This document shows, piece after piece, positions 16,990-25,841 of a DNA stretch of 64,000 nt; position 1 is the stretch's first letter, and each line of letters begins with the position of its first letter. The position numbers were made by a program, and so were the translations under genes. This stretch comes from Sphingomonadaceae bacterium PASS1 (GTDB lineage: Bacteria; Pseudomonadota; Alphaproteobacteria; Sphingomonadales; Sphingomonadaceae). The stretch covers positions 62,001-126,000 of the forward strand of contig NKIR01000002.1 of NCBI GenBank assembly GCA_002255985.1, written 5' to 3'. Below the pieces are notes generated by a model that saw nothing but the letters and a program-made list of their open reading frames with translations, searched no databases and was not told where the DNA came from.

Positions 16990-18597
16990 TTATTCCGCTG
17001 CGTCGCCTTGCGCTTCCAGCTTCCGAATTTGCAGATCGATTTGTTTGACAACATCTTGGCGAACGCCCTTGGGCATTTCTTTGTCCTTCTCAATTTCGTT
17101 ACGCGCCTCGCGCAAGCCTTTGATCGCTTCGGCCAGCGTTTTATGGGGGACGAGGCCTTTGCCGCACATAACCAGCCGGACGTGGGATTTTTGCTTGCCG
17201 TCGAACCCGCGGACATCGGTGGTCACCGGTTGGCCTTCACGACAGTCCTTGGTCATTTCACGAATATCGATTTCGGGGATGTAAGAGGCGATATCCATGC
17301 CGCCCATGCCGCCCATGACGCGAATGGTTTCCACGCGGCGGATTTTGGCGGGCGCGGGCGTATTGCCTTCGGCACCCTTTGCACTGTCGGCCTGCGCCAC
17401 AGCATCTTCAGCCTCTTCCCGCGATTTTTCAGCCCCATCGATCAATTTTACAACTTCTTCCGGCGACAATTTCTTATCGGTGCGGAAGATGAACGTTTTC
17501 CCGCCGCGTTCGACCTTGGTCACTTCGCCGCCCGATTCGTCCTGACCGACTATGTCCATCGTCTCACCGTCACGTTTCAGCTTAATTATCCGGACCTCGC
17601 GCTTGACCACTTCAGGCTTGCTTTCTTCAGCCGCCACTTTGTCCTGCGCAACGACCGCGGGGACTATTGTGGCGGTCAGCGGCAATATGATCGCAGCAGC
17701 TGCTATTATGCCAATCTTGCCAAGCGAACGGCGGGTATTGCTGGTGTCCTTCATCGTTATTCTCCTCAATCGCTCAATTATTGTTTTCGGTGAATTCAGT
17801 GCCGTCGCAAAGGTCGGCACGCCGTCAAATGCGGTTTTTGCCAACGCCTGACCGTACATCGCACGCTCTTCCGGGCCCTTGCCGGCAAGCACGCGGGCAT
17901 CGCATGCCGCTTCCTGATCAAACCGGAATGCGTTCCAGCTGATCCACGCAACGGGGTTGAACCATTGCAGGCACAATATGATGAAAGCGGCGAGATTGGC
18001 GAACAGATCGCCCGATTTGTGATGCGCCATTTCATGCGCAATCGCGAGGTTACGTTCGGCAGGCGAATAGGCTTTGGTAAAATCCTGCGGCACCGCGATC
18101 ACTCGATGAAAAAGGCCAAAAGCCAATGGTCCGGCTACCTGATCCGATGCGACGATTTTGACGCCATCGACAACTGCGATGTCTGTGGCTTCGGCCAAAA
18201 GGTCATCGCGCATTGCGGCGTAGCGGATCATTTGGATCATGAACAACAGCACCGCGCCACCAAGCCAGATCATCACACCGAGTGCCAGAAAATCAATCGT
18301 CGGGAGGGCATCAACCGGGTTCGCCGCAGTGGCCATAGCATCCGGGGACGATAGCCCGGCGAGTACAGCGTCCCTTACCGCGTCTTGGACGGCAATGCCG
18401 CCGTCAGCTGTTGAAATGGATGGCCCTTCGATCGTGGGCATACACACACGGGCAGCGGGTATAAGCCAAAGCGCATATGCGATGGTCGGACCAAAATATT
18501 TGGCGACAGGGCGCCGTACAATCAAAATGGCCGCCATCAGCAATGTCGTGGTCAATAAGGTATCAAACAGCCAAGCGCCCATGAAGTCAGTGCTCAT
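16990..18597 (-). CDS. M56 (BlaR1/MecR1-type) membrane metallopeptidase sensor
   Basis: The 535-residue protein begins with membrane helices and carries the gluzincin motif HEMAHHKSGD with the downstream glutamate in FDQEAACDARVLAG, as in the protease half of BlaR1/MecR1. Its C-terminal half does not look like the penicillin-sensing domain. It is a long charged region with VKREVRIIKLKRDGETMDIVG, FRTDKKLSPEEVVKLID and MGGMGGM, so the signal is unknown. By analogy with BlaR1 it should cleave the co-encoded repressor. Start and upstream stop overlap as ATGA. A terminator follows. Confidence 0.88.
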   Translation of the reverse strand: MSTDFMGAWLFDTLLTTTLLMAAILIVRRPVAKYFGPTIAYALWLIPAARVCMPTIEGPSISTADGGIAVQDAVRDAVLAGLSSPDAMATAANPVDALPTIDFLALGVMIWLGGAVLLFMIQMIRYAAMRDDLLAEATDIAVVDGVKIVASDQVAGPLAFGLFHRVIAVPQDFTKAYSPAERNLAIAHEMAHHKSGDLFANLAAFIILCLQWFNPVAWISWNAFRFDQEAACDARVLAGKGPEERAMYGQALAKTAFDGVPTFATALNSPKTIIERLRRITMKDTSNTRRSLGKIGIIAAAAIILPLTATIVPAVVAQDKVAAEESKPEVVKREVRIIKLKRDGETMDIVGQDESGGEVTKVERGGKTFIFRTDKKLSPEEVVKLIDGAEKSREEAEDAVAQADSAKGAEGNTPAPAKIRRVETIRVMGGMGGMDIASYIPEIDIREMTKDCREGQPVTTDVRGFDGKQKSHVRLVMCGKGLVPHKTLAEAIKGLREARNEIEKDKEMPKGVRQDVVKQIDLQIRKLEAQGDAAE

Positions 18598-18965
18598 GAT
18601 TTCATCTCCCTCAACAGTCTTTCGATTTCGGATATGTCAGCGTCGCTCAGCTTTTCCTGCTCGGCAAGATGCGCAACAAGCGGCATGAATCGCCCCCCAA
18701 AAAGCCGGTCAACCAGGCGTTTGGATTCATGCGACACATAATCCTCGCGATCAATGAGGGGTGAGTACAGGAACCGACGTCCGTCGGCGCGATGTTCAAC
18801 AGCCGCCTTGGTCAGCAGGCGCGACAGCAAGGTTTTCACGGTTGGTAACGACCAATCACGATCATCCGGTAATCGCGCAGCGACGTCTGTCGCCGTCAAC
18901 GGTGCGCGTTCCCATAAGATTTCCATGATTGTTAATTCAGCGTCGCTGATACGTTCTGATGACAT
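18594..18965 (-). CDS. BlaI/MecI/CopY family transcriptional repressor
   Basis: The 123-residue winged-helix protein reads ISDAELTIMEILWERAPLTATDVAARL, then DWSLPTVKTLLSRLLTKAAVEHRADGRRFLYSPL, with the protease-sensitive dimerisation region after it. These are the usual BlaI family features. The ATG at 18965 has GGAG nine bases upstream; a longer frame would run through the operator and is rejected. It forms an operon with the M56 sensor gene and very likely represses itself through the palindrome at 18978-19011. Confidence 0.92.
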   Translation of the reverse strand: MSSERISDAELTIMEILWERAPLTATDVAARLPDDRDWSLPTVKTLLSRLLTKAAVEHRADGRRFLYSPLIDREDYVSHESKRLVDRLFGGRFMPLVAHLAEQEKLSDADISEIERLLREMKS

Positions 18966-18977
18966 TGTGAAATCTCC

Positions 18978-19014
18978 GACTACAGATGTAGTCGATTCGA
19001 CTACATCTGTAAAC
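18978..19014. promoter_or_regulatory. BlaI-type double operator upstream of the repressor gene
   Basis: Two 15-bp arms at 18981-18995 and 18997-19011 form a perfect palindrome around a single T. Each half contains the BlaI half-site pair TACA-nn-TGTA; the first is itself a perfect 7-bp repeat, GACTACA-GA-TGTAGTC (18978-18993), and the second (18999-19014) is GACTACA-TC-TGTAAAC. Two abutting BlaI dimer sites just before the start codon fit autorepression. Confidence 0.85.
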
Positions 19015-19165
19015 GTCATTTGTCTGCCATTGTCGGTTTTTTGTCGAATTTCTTTACATATGGCCCAAAGGTAAACGACAGAATCAGCATTCATGCATCT
19101 GATATAAAACGTTTTTTAGTGTATGGCATGACCAATGCATTTACGGTCATGTTCAACACCCACTC

Positions 19166-19213
19166 AGCGAGGACGGGTGGTTTGCTTCTGGTCTCGCACC
19201 ACCCTTCCTCGCT
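19166..19213. repeat. Strong stem-loop between the repressor promoter and the TonB receptor
   Basis: AGCGAGG...GGGTGGT (19166-19181) pairs with ACCACCC...CCTCGCT (19198-19213), with a two-base internal loop. It may be a second terminator for the receptor gene or a barrier between the two transcription units. Confidence 0.4.
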
Positions 19214-19235
19214 TTCTCTCCTGAAATTTGAAAAC

Positions 19236-19274
19236 AAAAAAGGCCGAAACCCATCAATGATTCCAGCCTTTTTT
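19236..19274 (-). terminator. Terminator of the TonB-dependent receptor gene
   Basis: AAAAAAGGC at 19236-19244 and GCCTTTTTT at 19266-19274 form a stem with a T-run on the minus strand, 22 bases after the receptor stop codon. Confidence 0.6.
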
Positions 19275-19295
19275 GTACGCCTTATGGGCTGTTGG

Positions 19296-21689
19296 TTATT
19301 TCGCGCCGAAATTGATCTTTGCAGTTACGCCAACATACCGATCCGCCTCACGGGGGATGATGTAGCGATATGCACCGCCAGGGCCACCCGATACGATCGA
19401 GGAAGCAAAGCTTTTATCGAACAGGTTCTTTATCTGCAGCGCGAGCCGCCATCCATCGTTAGGATCAACCAAAGCTGCTGACACATCGACAATCGCATAA
19501 CCTTCTACGGTCGAACCAAGGCGGACAGCCGGGTTCGCACTCGCTTCGTAAATCTGGTCGGACTGGCTTGAGATCTGGCTTGCCAACTCGATATTCGCAA
19601 AGCCCGAAGTTTCAATGTTATATTGTGCGCCAAACGACATTTTCCATTTTGGTGCGTTCGCCAAAGGCGTGCCCTTGGCAACCAATTGTGATGCGTCAGC
19701 ACCCGGTGGCAAGCGGAAATTCTCAACCTGCGCCTTGTTGTAAGCAACGCCGCCCGAAAGCGAGAAGTTACGCAATGGCGTCGCAACAAAATCAAGCTCG
19801 AAACCTTGGGTCGATACCGAACCTGCATTTGTCAGGCGCGTGGTGCGTACGCCGGCTACGAAGTCTGGGCTGTTTGCCTGATAATTGTTATACTTGGCAT
19901 AATAGGCCGCGAGGTTAAGAATCAGGGCGCCGTCGAAAAGGGTGTTTTTCAAGCCCACTTCATAAGCGTTGACCGTTTCTGGTGCGATAACACCAGCGCC
20001 GGGTGTCGTCAGGTTATAGAAGATGTTGTAGGCAGGGCCCTTATAACCACGCGTGTAGCTCGCATAAGCCATATTGTTTTCTGTGAGGTCTGCCTGAACA
20101 GCTGCCTTACCCGAAAGGTTATTGTTGCTGGTGCTGGTGGTGAAGGGAACGCCGTTTGAGACGCCTGCAACAAAGCCGGTAGCGGGCGCGGTTGCCACGA
20201 GACCGTTATTGTAAACGCCAGCGTCAAAGCTTGGTTGCACACCTGGACCTGCGAGCGAGGTACGGCGGATATGGTTTACATCCAATTCGTCATTTGTGTA
20301 GCGCAAGCCACCAATAAAACGAAGGCTGTCGGAAAGGTTGAGCGTGGCCTGACCATATAGCGACATGTTTTTGAACGTCGAGCCAAAGTCCGCGGTTCCG
20401 GCAGGGGTTGTGATCGTCGAAGCCCCTGCAGCGGTCGAACAAGGTACGAGGCCAGGCACAACCGCAGCGAGGGTCGATGCTGAACAGGTAATCACGCTGC
20501 GCGTGAATGTACGGTCAGATTCGGCCTTTGAATAATATGCCCCGACGACATATTCGAGGAATTCGCCGGTCGGCGAAGCAAGGCGAATTTCCTGGCTAAA
20601 GGTATTCGATGTTTGCGGTCCATTATCGTGCAATTGGTTCAAACCAACATAGGGCCGGTCGAGCCAGTCACCATCGCGGATTTCGGTATTATCCCAACCA
20701 CGATAGCTGGTGATCGACGTCAAGCTATGATCACCCAATTCGATATCTGCTTGCAGCGCAATGCCCCAGCTTTCTTCCTTAGTCGTGGTAACAAGGTTCT
20801 GCCGAATGTTGCGTGAATCCGCGGCATCGAAGCCCGTTCCAGCCAGCGCAAGGGCGGCTGCGTTCGTTGGCGTGTTGCCAATAATTTCGGCGCAGCAATC
20901 ATCATTGGCTTTGCGGTAATCGGCGCGCAGCGTCAGCATGATCTTTTCGCTAACGTCGGCCTCAATCGCGCCACGAACACTGTAATGTTCATAGCCATTG
21001 ACCTTGTTGCCTGTGGTCAGATTGTTGACGTTGCCGTCATAGCTTCCGTAAAATCCGGTGAAGCGCGAACGCACATTGGCGCTCAGCGGCACGTTAACGG
21101 TCGCACGACCGCGATATTCGGATTTCGTGAAGAATGAACCTTCAACGGTCGCGCCGAATTCTGCTGTCGGACGCTTCGTTACGATGCTGACAACACCAGC
21201 CGATGCGTTCTTTCCAAACAATGTACCCTGCGGTCCGCGCAGGACTTCGATACGCTCAACGTCGAACAAATCGGTGAAGCCTTCACCAGCGCGGCTCAAG
21301 ACAACGCCGTCGAGAACGGCAGCAACCGATGGTTCAGCAGCAATCGAAAAGTTGATGGTACCGACGCCGCGCAGGAACAGTGCCTGGTTAAGTGAAGTAC
21401 CCGCCTTGCGGAAGTTCAAGCTTGGAACGAGATACTGCGCATTTTCAAGCGTGACACCGCCATTATTGGCAATCGCCTCGCCGCCGACAACGGATACAGC
21501 GAGCGGAATATCCTGCAAACGCTCTTCACGCTTTTGCGCGGTTACGATGATTTCTGCATTGGCCGATTCATTTTCTGCTGGAACGGTCTGCGCCATCGCG
21601 GGCAGGCTGACCCCTGCCATAATCGCGGCGCTTGCGAGCAACGAAGCGCGAATGAAAGACGTTTTCTTAAATTCAGAACTGAACATCAT
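19296..21689 (-). CDS. TonB-dependent outer-membrane receptor, linked to the sulfoquinovose locus
   Basis: The 797-residue protein has a signal peptide (ending PAMAQ), a TonB-box region (AEIIVTAQKREERLQDIPLAV), a plug domain (LFLRGVGTINFS, VERIEVLRGPQGTLFGKNASAG) and a 22-strand barrel ending in an aromatic-rich strand with YVGVTAKINFG. Sphingomonads use such receptors for glycans and other large solutes. It is divergent from the sulfoquinovosidase operon across a 212-base gap, so uptake of sulfoquinovose glycosides is a fair inference, not shown by sequence. GGGAGGTA precedes the ATG. Confidence 0.9.
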   Translation of the reverse strand: MMFSSEFKKTSFIRASLLASAAIMAGVSLPAMAQTVPAENESANAEIIVTAQKREERLQDIPLAVSVVGGEAIANNGGVTLENAQYLVPSLNFRKAGTSLNQALFLRGVGTINFSIAAEPSVAAVLDGVVLSRAGEGFTDLFDVERIEVLRGPQGTLFGKNASAGVVSIVTKRPTAEFGATVEGSFFTKSEYRGRATVNVPLSANVRSRFTGFYGSYDGNVNNLTTGNKVNGYEHYSVRGAIEADVSEKIMLTLRADYRKANDDCCAEIIGNTPTNAAALALAGTGFDAADSRNIRQNLVTTTKEESWGIALQADIELGDHSLTSITSYRGWDNTEIRDGDWLDRPYVGLNQLHDNGPQTSNTFSQEIRLASPTGEFLEYVVGAYYSKAESDRTFTRSVITCSASTLAAVVPGLVPCSTAAGASTITTPAGTADFGSTFKNMSLYGQATLNLSDSLRFIGGLRYTNDELDVNHIRRTSLAGPGVQPSFDAGVYNNGLVATAPATGFVAGVSNGVPFTTSTSNNNLSGKAAVQADLTENNMAYASYTRGYKGPAYNIFYNLTTPGAGVIAPETVNAYEVGLKNTLFDGALILNLAAYYAKYNNYQANSPDFVAGVRTTRLTNAGSVSTQGFELDFVATPLRNFSLSGGVAYNKAQVENFRLPPGADASQLVAKGTPLANAPKWKMSFGAQYNIETSGFANIELASQISSQSDQIYEASANPAVRLGSTVEGYAIVDVSAALVDPNDGWRLALQIKNLFDKSFASSIVSGGPGGAYRYIIPREADRYVGVTAKINFGAK

Positions 21690-21820
21690 GTACCTCCCTA
21701 AAAATGGCTATCCGCTTCTCAACCAAATCACTTGAATTTCCTCAAACAACAAAAGCTATTCTGGGATATACCTAATCAATGGGCGTTTTGTTACCAGATT
21801 GACTCAATATGTCTAGCGGT

Positions 21821-21833
21821 GTCATATAGTGAC
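21821..21833. promoter_or_regulatory. Weak palindrome in the receptor/sulfoquinovosidase divergent promoter
   Basis: GTCATATAGTGAC has 4-bp perfect outer arms with a near-symmetric centre, in the 212-base gap between divergent genes where the LacI-family repressor of the operon should act. It is a short, weak match and could be chance. Confidence 0.2.
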
Positions 21834-21901
21834 GTTATTTAAGCCGTGACTGTTGCAATACTGCCATAGTCACAGGCTCGAAACAGCGAGAGGGACAGAC
21901 G

Positions 21902-23914
21902 TTGCCATTTACAGTCATCATGCATCCTGAAGGCTTTGACATGCTGCATGGTGACGTCAGCATATTGTCGCACCGCAACAATGCACCTGCAATCAGCATC
22001 GGTGCGGGGCGGCCCGACTTGGAAATGGTGCGCGGCAATTTTCGCATCGACGACATCGTCGAAACACGATTGGCACTTGAGTGTTTCGCGCAAGTCGATG
22101 GCCGTATTCGGCTTTGGAACGCAAAGCGGCCTGACATCGTCGCAACGCTGGTGCTTGAGGAACGGGCGCTGCAATCCATCCTCACATTTCGTTGCACAGA
22201 TCCGGCCTTTAACCGGCTTTGGATAGATATGCAGTGCGCAACGTCCGAAGCCTTTTGGGGTGGCGGCGAACAAATGTCCTATCTGCGGCTGAATGGACGT
22301 CGCTTTCCGTTCTGGACATCGGAACCCGGCGTTGGCCGCGATAAGTCCACCGCGCTTACGCAGACAATGGATGCAAGTGGTTTGGCAGGCGGTGATTATT
22401 GGACCACCAACTATCCGCAGCCGACATGGGTAAGTAGTGCGCGTTATGCGGTGCACCTCGAAACGGCGGCCTATTCGGTGCTTGATCTGACTGAGGCGGG
22501 CCGGGTTGGGGTCGAATGCTGGTCGGCAAATGTCGATCTGGAGCTTTTTAACGCGCCTTCGCTTCCCGCGCTCGTTACCAAAATGTCGGATCGCTTTGGT
22601 CGCCAGCCTGCCCTGCCAGATTGGGCCATTTCCGGTGCCATCGTTGGGCTGAAGGATGGTGCCGACACCTTTGACCGGTTCGAAAAAATTGCAGCATCGG
22701 GCGCCGCGATTACGGGTCTGTGGTGCGAAGATTGGATTGGTATTCGTCAGACCAGCTTTGGCAAACGGTTGTTCTGGGACTGGAAATGGAATGCCACGCG
22801 CTATCCTGACTTACCCGCACAAATTGCGGTGCTTGCCGAACGCGGCATTCGCTTTCTTGGCTATGTAAACCCGTATCTGGCTGTGGATGGGTCGCTGTAC
22901 GAAGAGGCCCGCGCCGCCAACTTCCTTGCGTTGCGGCAAGACAGCGACAAACCTTATGCCGTCGATTTCGGCGAATTTGACGCAGGCGTTGTGGATTTCA
23001 CCAACCCGGCCGCCGCGGCGTGGTTTGCCGACCGCATCATCGGTCAGGAAATGCTCGACTTTGGTCTTTCGGGATGGATGGCAGATTTTGGCGAATATCT
23101 GCCGACCGATGTGCGCCTGTTCGATGGTTCCGATCCGATGGAGGCGCATAATCACTGGCCCGTGCTTTGGGCAAAGGTGAATGCAGACGCCATCGCATCG
23201 CGCGGCAAAACGCACGATGCGACATTTTTCATGCGCGCCGGTTTTTCGGGCGTGCAGGCGCATTGCCCATTATTGTGGGCCGGAGACCAATGCGTCGACT
23301 TCACCCGCCACGACGGGATCAACACGGTCATCACGGCAGCATTATCGTCCGGATTGTTGGGCAACGCCTACCACCACAGCGACCTCGGCGGATATACCAG
23401 CCTGCATGGCGTGGTCCGGACCGCAGAATTGATGCACCGTTGGATCGACTTGGCAGCCTTTGCACCCGTCATGCGCAGTCATGAGGGCAATCGCCCTGCA
23501 GACAATCTGCAACTCGATAGCAGCGCCGAAATACTCACCCATTTTGCCCGCATGAGCCAAGTGCATGCCCGCCTTGCGCCATATGTCCGCGCTTTCTCCG
23601 ACGAGGCTGTGGCCAACGGCCTGCCGCTTCAGCGTCCGTTGTTCCTGCACTATGACGACGCGGCCTATTACGACATTCAAGACCAATATCTCTACGGCGC
23701 AGACATGGTCGTCGCACCTGTGGTCGAAGAGGGTGCAACAAGCCGCAACGTGACTTTGCCAGATGGGGATTGGGTCCATCTTTGGTCCGGCGACATTTTC
23801 GCCAAGGGCATATATGACATCGCGGCTCCGCATGGGCAGCCCCCAGTGTTCACGCGCAAGGACAGCGCGCACGCATCGCTGTTCAGCGCGATCACGCAGG
23901 AATTCAGGTCATGA
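21902..23914 (+). CDS. smoI: Sulfoquinovosidase (GH31, YihQ/SmoI-type)
   Basis: This enzyme releases sulfoquinovose from sulfolipid-derived glycosides. The 670-residue GH31 protein is collinear with E. coli YihQ from WGGGEQMSYLRLNGRRFP onward. The catalytic pair is Asp395 (GWMADFGEY) and Asp462 (LLWAGDQ), matching YihQ Asp405 and Asp472. The sulfonate-binding residues are also present: Arg289 and Trp292 in KRLFWDW and Tyr498 in GGYTS. These separate it from alpha-glucosidases and xylosidases. There is no signal peptide, so it should act in the cytosol. The start is TTG with GAGAGGGA six bases upstream. It leads a four-gene operon. Confidence 0.93.
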   Translation: MPFTVIMHPEGFDMLHGDVSILSHRNNAPAISIGAGRPDLEMVRGNFRIDDIVETRLALECFAQVDGRIRLWNAKRPDIVATLVLEERALQSILTFRCTDPAFNRLWIDMQCATSEAFWGGGEQMSYLRLNGRRFPFWTSEPGVGRDKSTALTQTMDASGLAGGDYWTTNYPQPTWVSSARYAVHLETAAYSVLDLTEAGRVGVECWSANVDLELFNAPSLPALVTKMSDRFGRQPALPDWAISGAIVGLKDGADTFDRFEKIAASGAAITGLWCEDWIGIRQTSFGKRLFWDWKWNATRYPDLPAQIAVLAERGIRFLGYVNPYLAVDGSLYEEARAANFLALRQDSDKPYAVDFGEFDAGVVDFTNPAAAAWFADRIIGQEMLDFGLSGWMADFGEYLPTDVRLFDGSDPMEAHNHWPVLWAKVNADAIASRGKTHDATFFMRAGFSGVQAHCPLLWAGDQCVDFTRHDGINTVITAALSSGLLGNAYHHSDLGGYTSLHGVVRTAELMHRWIDLAAFAPVMRSHEGNRPADNLQLDSSAEILTHFARMSQVHARLAPYVRAFSDEAVANGLPLQRPLFLHYDDAAYYDIQDQYLYGADMVVAPVVEEGATSRNVTLPDGDWVHLWSGDIFAKGIYDIAAPHGQPPVFTRKDSAHASLFSAITQEFRS

Positions 23915-24942
23915 ACACCCGATCCAATATCCGTGATGTTGCAAAGCTTGCCGGTGTGGCCGTCAAAACCGTCAGCCGCGTCCTCAACAATCACCCCTAT
24001 GTCAGCGCAGAAACCAAAGCGAAGGTCGACGCCGCGATGGCGGAACTGCGGTTTTCGCCCAGTATTGCAGCGCGCATATTGGCGGGTACGAAGTCAGGCC
24101 AGATTGCGCTGATTTACGACAATCACAGCCCGTATTATATGCACCAGATCATGCAGGGCTGCTGGGACCGATGCCATGAAGAAGGCATGCGCCTGATTGC
24201 CCAGCCAGTCGACGTCTCTGACCCCGATGTGGGCGAGCAGGTGCGCGGCATGGTCCGGCAGACGCATGTTGACGGCGCGATATTGTCTTCGCCTGTCACC
24301 GATTGCGGCCCCGTGTTGAACGTCCTTGAAGCGATGAACATTCCGTTCGTGCGCATTTCACCCGGCACCAATCATGCCCTTACCAGCTCGGTATTCATGG
24401 ATGATATGCAGGCCGCGGACGACATGACGACGCACCTCATCAACATCGGTCACCGGCGGATTGCCTTTATCAAGGGTCATGCGAACCATATGGCCAGTGC
24501 CGAACGTCAGGCAGGATATGAACGCGCGCTTAGCCGCGTTGGCATATCGGTAGATCCCGACTTGATCGCCGAGGGCCATTTTGATTTTGAAAGCGGCGTT
24601 GCGGCAACAGAGCAGTTTCTGTCGCTTAAATATCCGCCCACGGCAGTCTTTGCATCAAACGATGACATGGCCTCGGGCGTCCTTGCCGTGGCCCATCGCC
24701 GCGGTATTCAGGTGCCAGAACAACTGTCTGTCGCCGGGTTTGACGACACCACGCTTGCCCGTGTTGTTTGGCCGCCCTTAACCACCGTGCGCCAGCCTGT
24801 ACGCGATCTGGCGTCGACGGCTGCCGACCTATTATTTGGCGAGGGCGGAATTGAGCATCGCCGCCTTCCCCACGAACTGATCAGCCGCGAGTCGGTTGCC
24901 CCACCTTATTCACCTTCAATAAAAAAGAGCAAAAACACATGA
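23911..24942 (+). CDS. LacI-family transcriptional regulator of the sulfoquinovose operon
   Basis: The N-terminus IRDVAKLAGVAVKTVSRVLNNHPYVS is a LacI helix-turn-helix with hinge (FSPSIAARILAG), followed by a periplasmic-binding-like sensor domain (IALIYDNHSPYYMHQIMQG, DGAILSSPVTD, GHRRIAFIKGHANHMASAERQAGYERAL, PTAVFASNDDMASGVL, LSVAGFDDTTLARVVWPPLTTVRQP). It sits inside the operon with ATGA overlaps on both sides. It most likely represses the operon and the divergent receptor until sulfoquinovose or a derivative binds. The ligand is inferred from context. Confidence 0.92.
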   Translation: MNTRSNIRDVAKLAGVAVKTVSRVLNNHPYVSAETKAKVDAAMAELRFSPSIAARILAGTKSGQIALIYDNHSPYYMHQIMQGCWDRCHEEGMRLIAQPVDVSDPDVGEQVRGMVRQTHVDGAILSSPVTDCGPVLNVLEAMNIPFVRISPGTNHALTSSVFMDDMQAADDMTTHLINIGHRRIAFIKGHANHMASAERQAGYERALSRVGISVDPDLIAEGHFDFESGVAATEQFLSLKYPPTAVFASNDDMASGVLAVAHRRGIQVPEQLSVAGFDDTTLARVVWPPLTTVRQPVRDLASTAADLLFGEGGIEHRRLPHELISRESVAPPYSPSIKKSKNT

Positions 24943-25841
24943 CCCTTCCAACACCTCCGTCGACGCGCCTTTTGGGCAAGAGCGGTATTGAAATTTCATC
25001 GATTGCCTGGGGCATGTGGCGTTTTGCGGGTCTTGAAATGTTCGCAGCCCGCGCGGCCATTGATGCGGCGTTCGAAGCAGGCATCACCCTTTTCGATACG
25101 GCGGACATCTATGGCTTTGGTGAACAAGGCTTTGGCAAGGCGGAGGAACTGCTTGGCCGCGTATTTGCAGAAGCGCCGGAATATCGCGACCGTATGGTGG
25201 TGGCCACCAAGGGCGGAATTACCCCGCCGACGCCATATGACAGCAGCGCTGAATATCTGACCAAGGCGATTGACGACAGCCTGTCGCGTTTGGGCACTGA
25301 ATATGTCGACCTGTGGCAAATCCACCGTCCCGATATCCTCACCCACCCGCAAGAAATCGCACGCACCATTGAAGACACACATAAGGCCGGAAAAATCCGG
25401 GCCTTTGGTGTGTCAAACTTCACGACCGCGCAAATAACGACCTTGGCACAGTTCAGCAGCGTTCCGATTGTCTCGACGCAACCGGAGCTTTCCCCGTTAC
25501 GGATCGATACCATCGAAAATGGTGAGCTTGATCAAGCGATCGCGATGGATTTGGCAGTATTGGCATGGTCACCACTTGGCGGCGGACGGATCGGCGATCC
25601 CGGCGACACGCGCGAACAAAATGTCGCGGCAGCCTTGTCGGGCGTTGCAGCAGCGCATGGCGTTTCGCGCACGGCAGCGGCGTATAGCTGGATTATGGCG
25701 CACCCTGCCCGCCCAATCCCGATTGTCGGCTCGCAAAACCCGGCACGCATCATAGAGGCTGCCGATGCCTTCAAAATCAAATGGACCCGAGCTGACTATT
25801 ATAGCGTATTGGTCGCTGCGCGAGGAGTTCCCCTGCCATGA
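24939..25841 (+). CDS. smoB: Aldo-keto reductase, SmoB-like 6-dehydroglucose reductase
   Basis: The 300-residue (beta/alpha)8 reductase has the catalytic tetrad Asp53 (FDTADIYG), Tyr58, Lys91 (VVATKGG) and His129 (LWQIHRPD). In the sulfo-SMO pathway SmoB reduces 6-dehydro-D-glucose, the product of SmoC, to glucose using NAD(P)H. That role is inferred from its place directly before the monooxygenase gene, with ATGA overlaps at both ends. The TPPTPYD segment after TKGG and the FGVSNFTTAQ and WSPLGGGRI motifs fit a sugar-aldehyde reductase. Confidence 0.85.
   Translation: MTLPTPPSTRLLGKSGIEISSIAWGMWRFAGLEMFAARAAIDAAFEAGITLFDTADIYGFGEQGFGKAEELLGRVFAEAPEYRDRMVVATKGGITPPTPYDSSAEYLTKAIDDSLSRLGTEYVDLWQIHRPDILTHPQEIARTIEDTHKAGKIRAFGVSNFTTAQITTLAQFSSVPIVSTQPELSPLRIDTIENGELDQAIAMDLAVLAWSPLGGGRIGDPGDTREQNVAAALSGVAAAHGVSRTAAAYSWIMAHPARPIPIVGSQNPARIIEAADAFKIKWTRADYYSVLVAARGVPLP

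Noticed and set aside
16909-17793. 294-residue plus-strand open frame
   Set aside because: It is antisense to the M56 gene, which has clear motifs and codon usage; the frame spans a terminator.
22500-23700. Alpha-glucosidase or alpha-xylosidase for the GH31 gene
   Set aside because: The sulfonate-binding Arg/Trp/Tyr set and long identity with YihQ, plus SmoB- and SmoC-like neighbours, point to sulfoquinovosidase.
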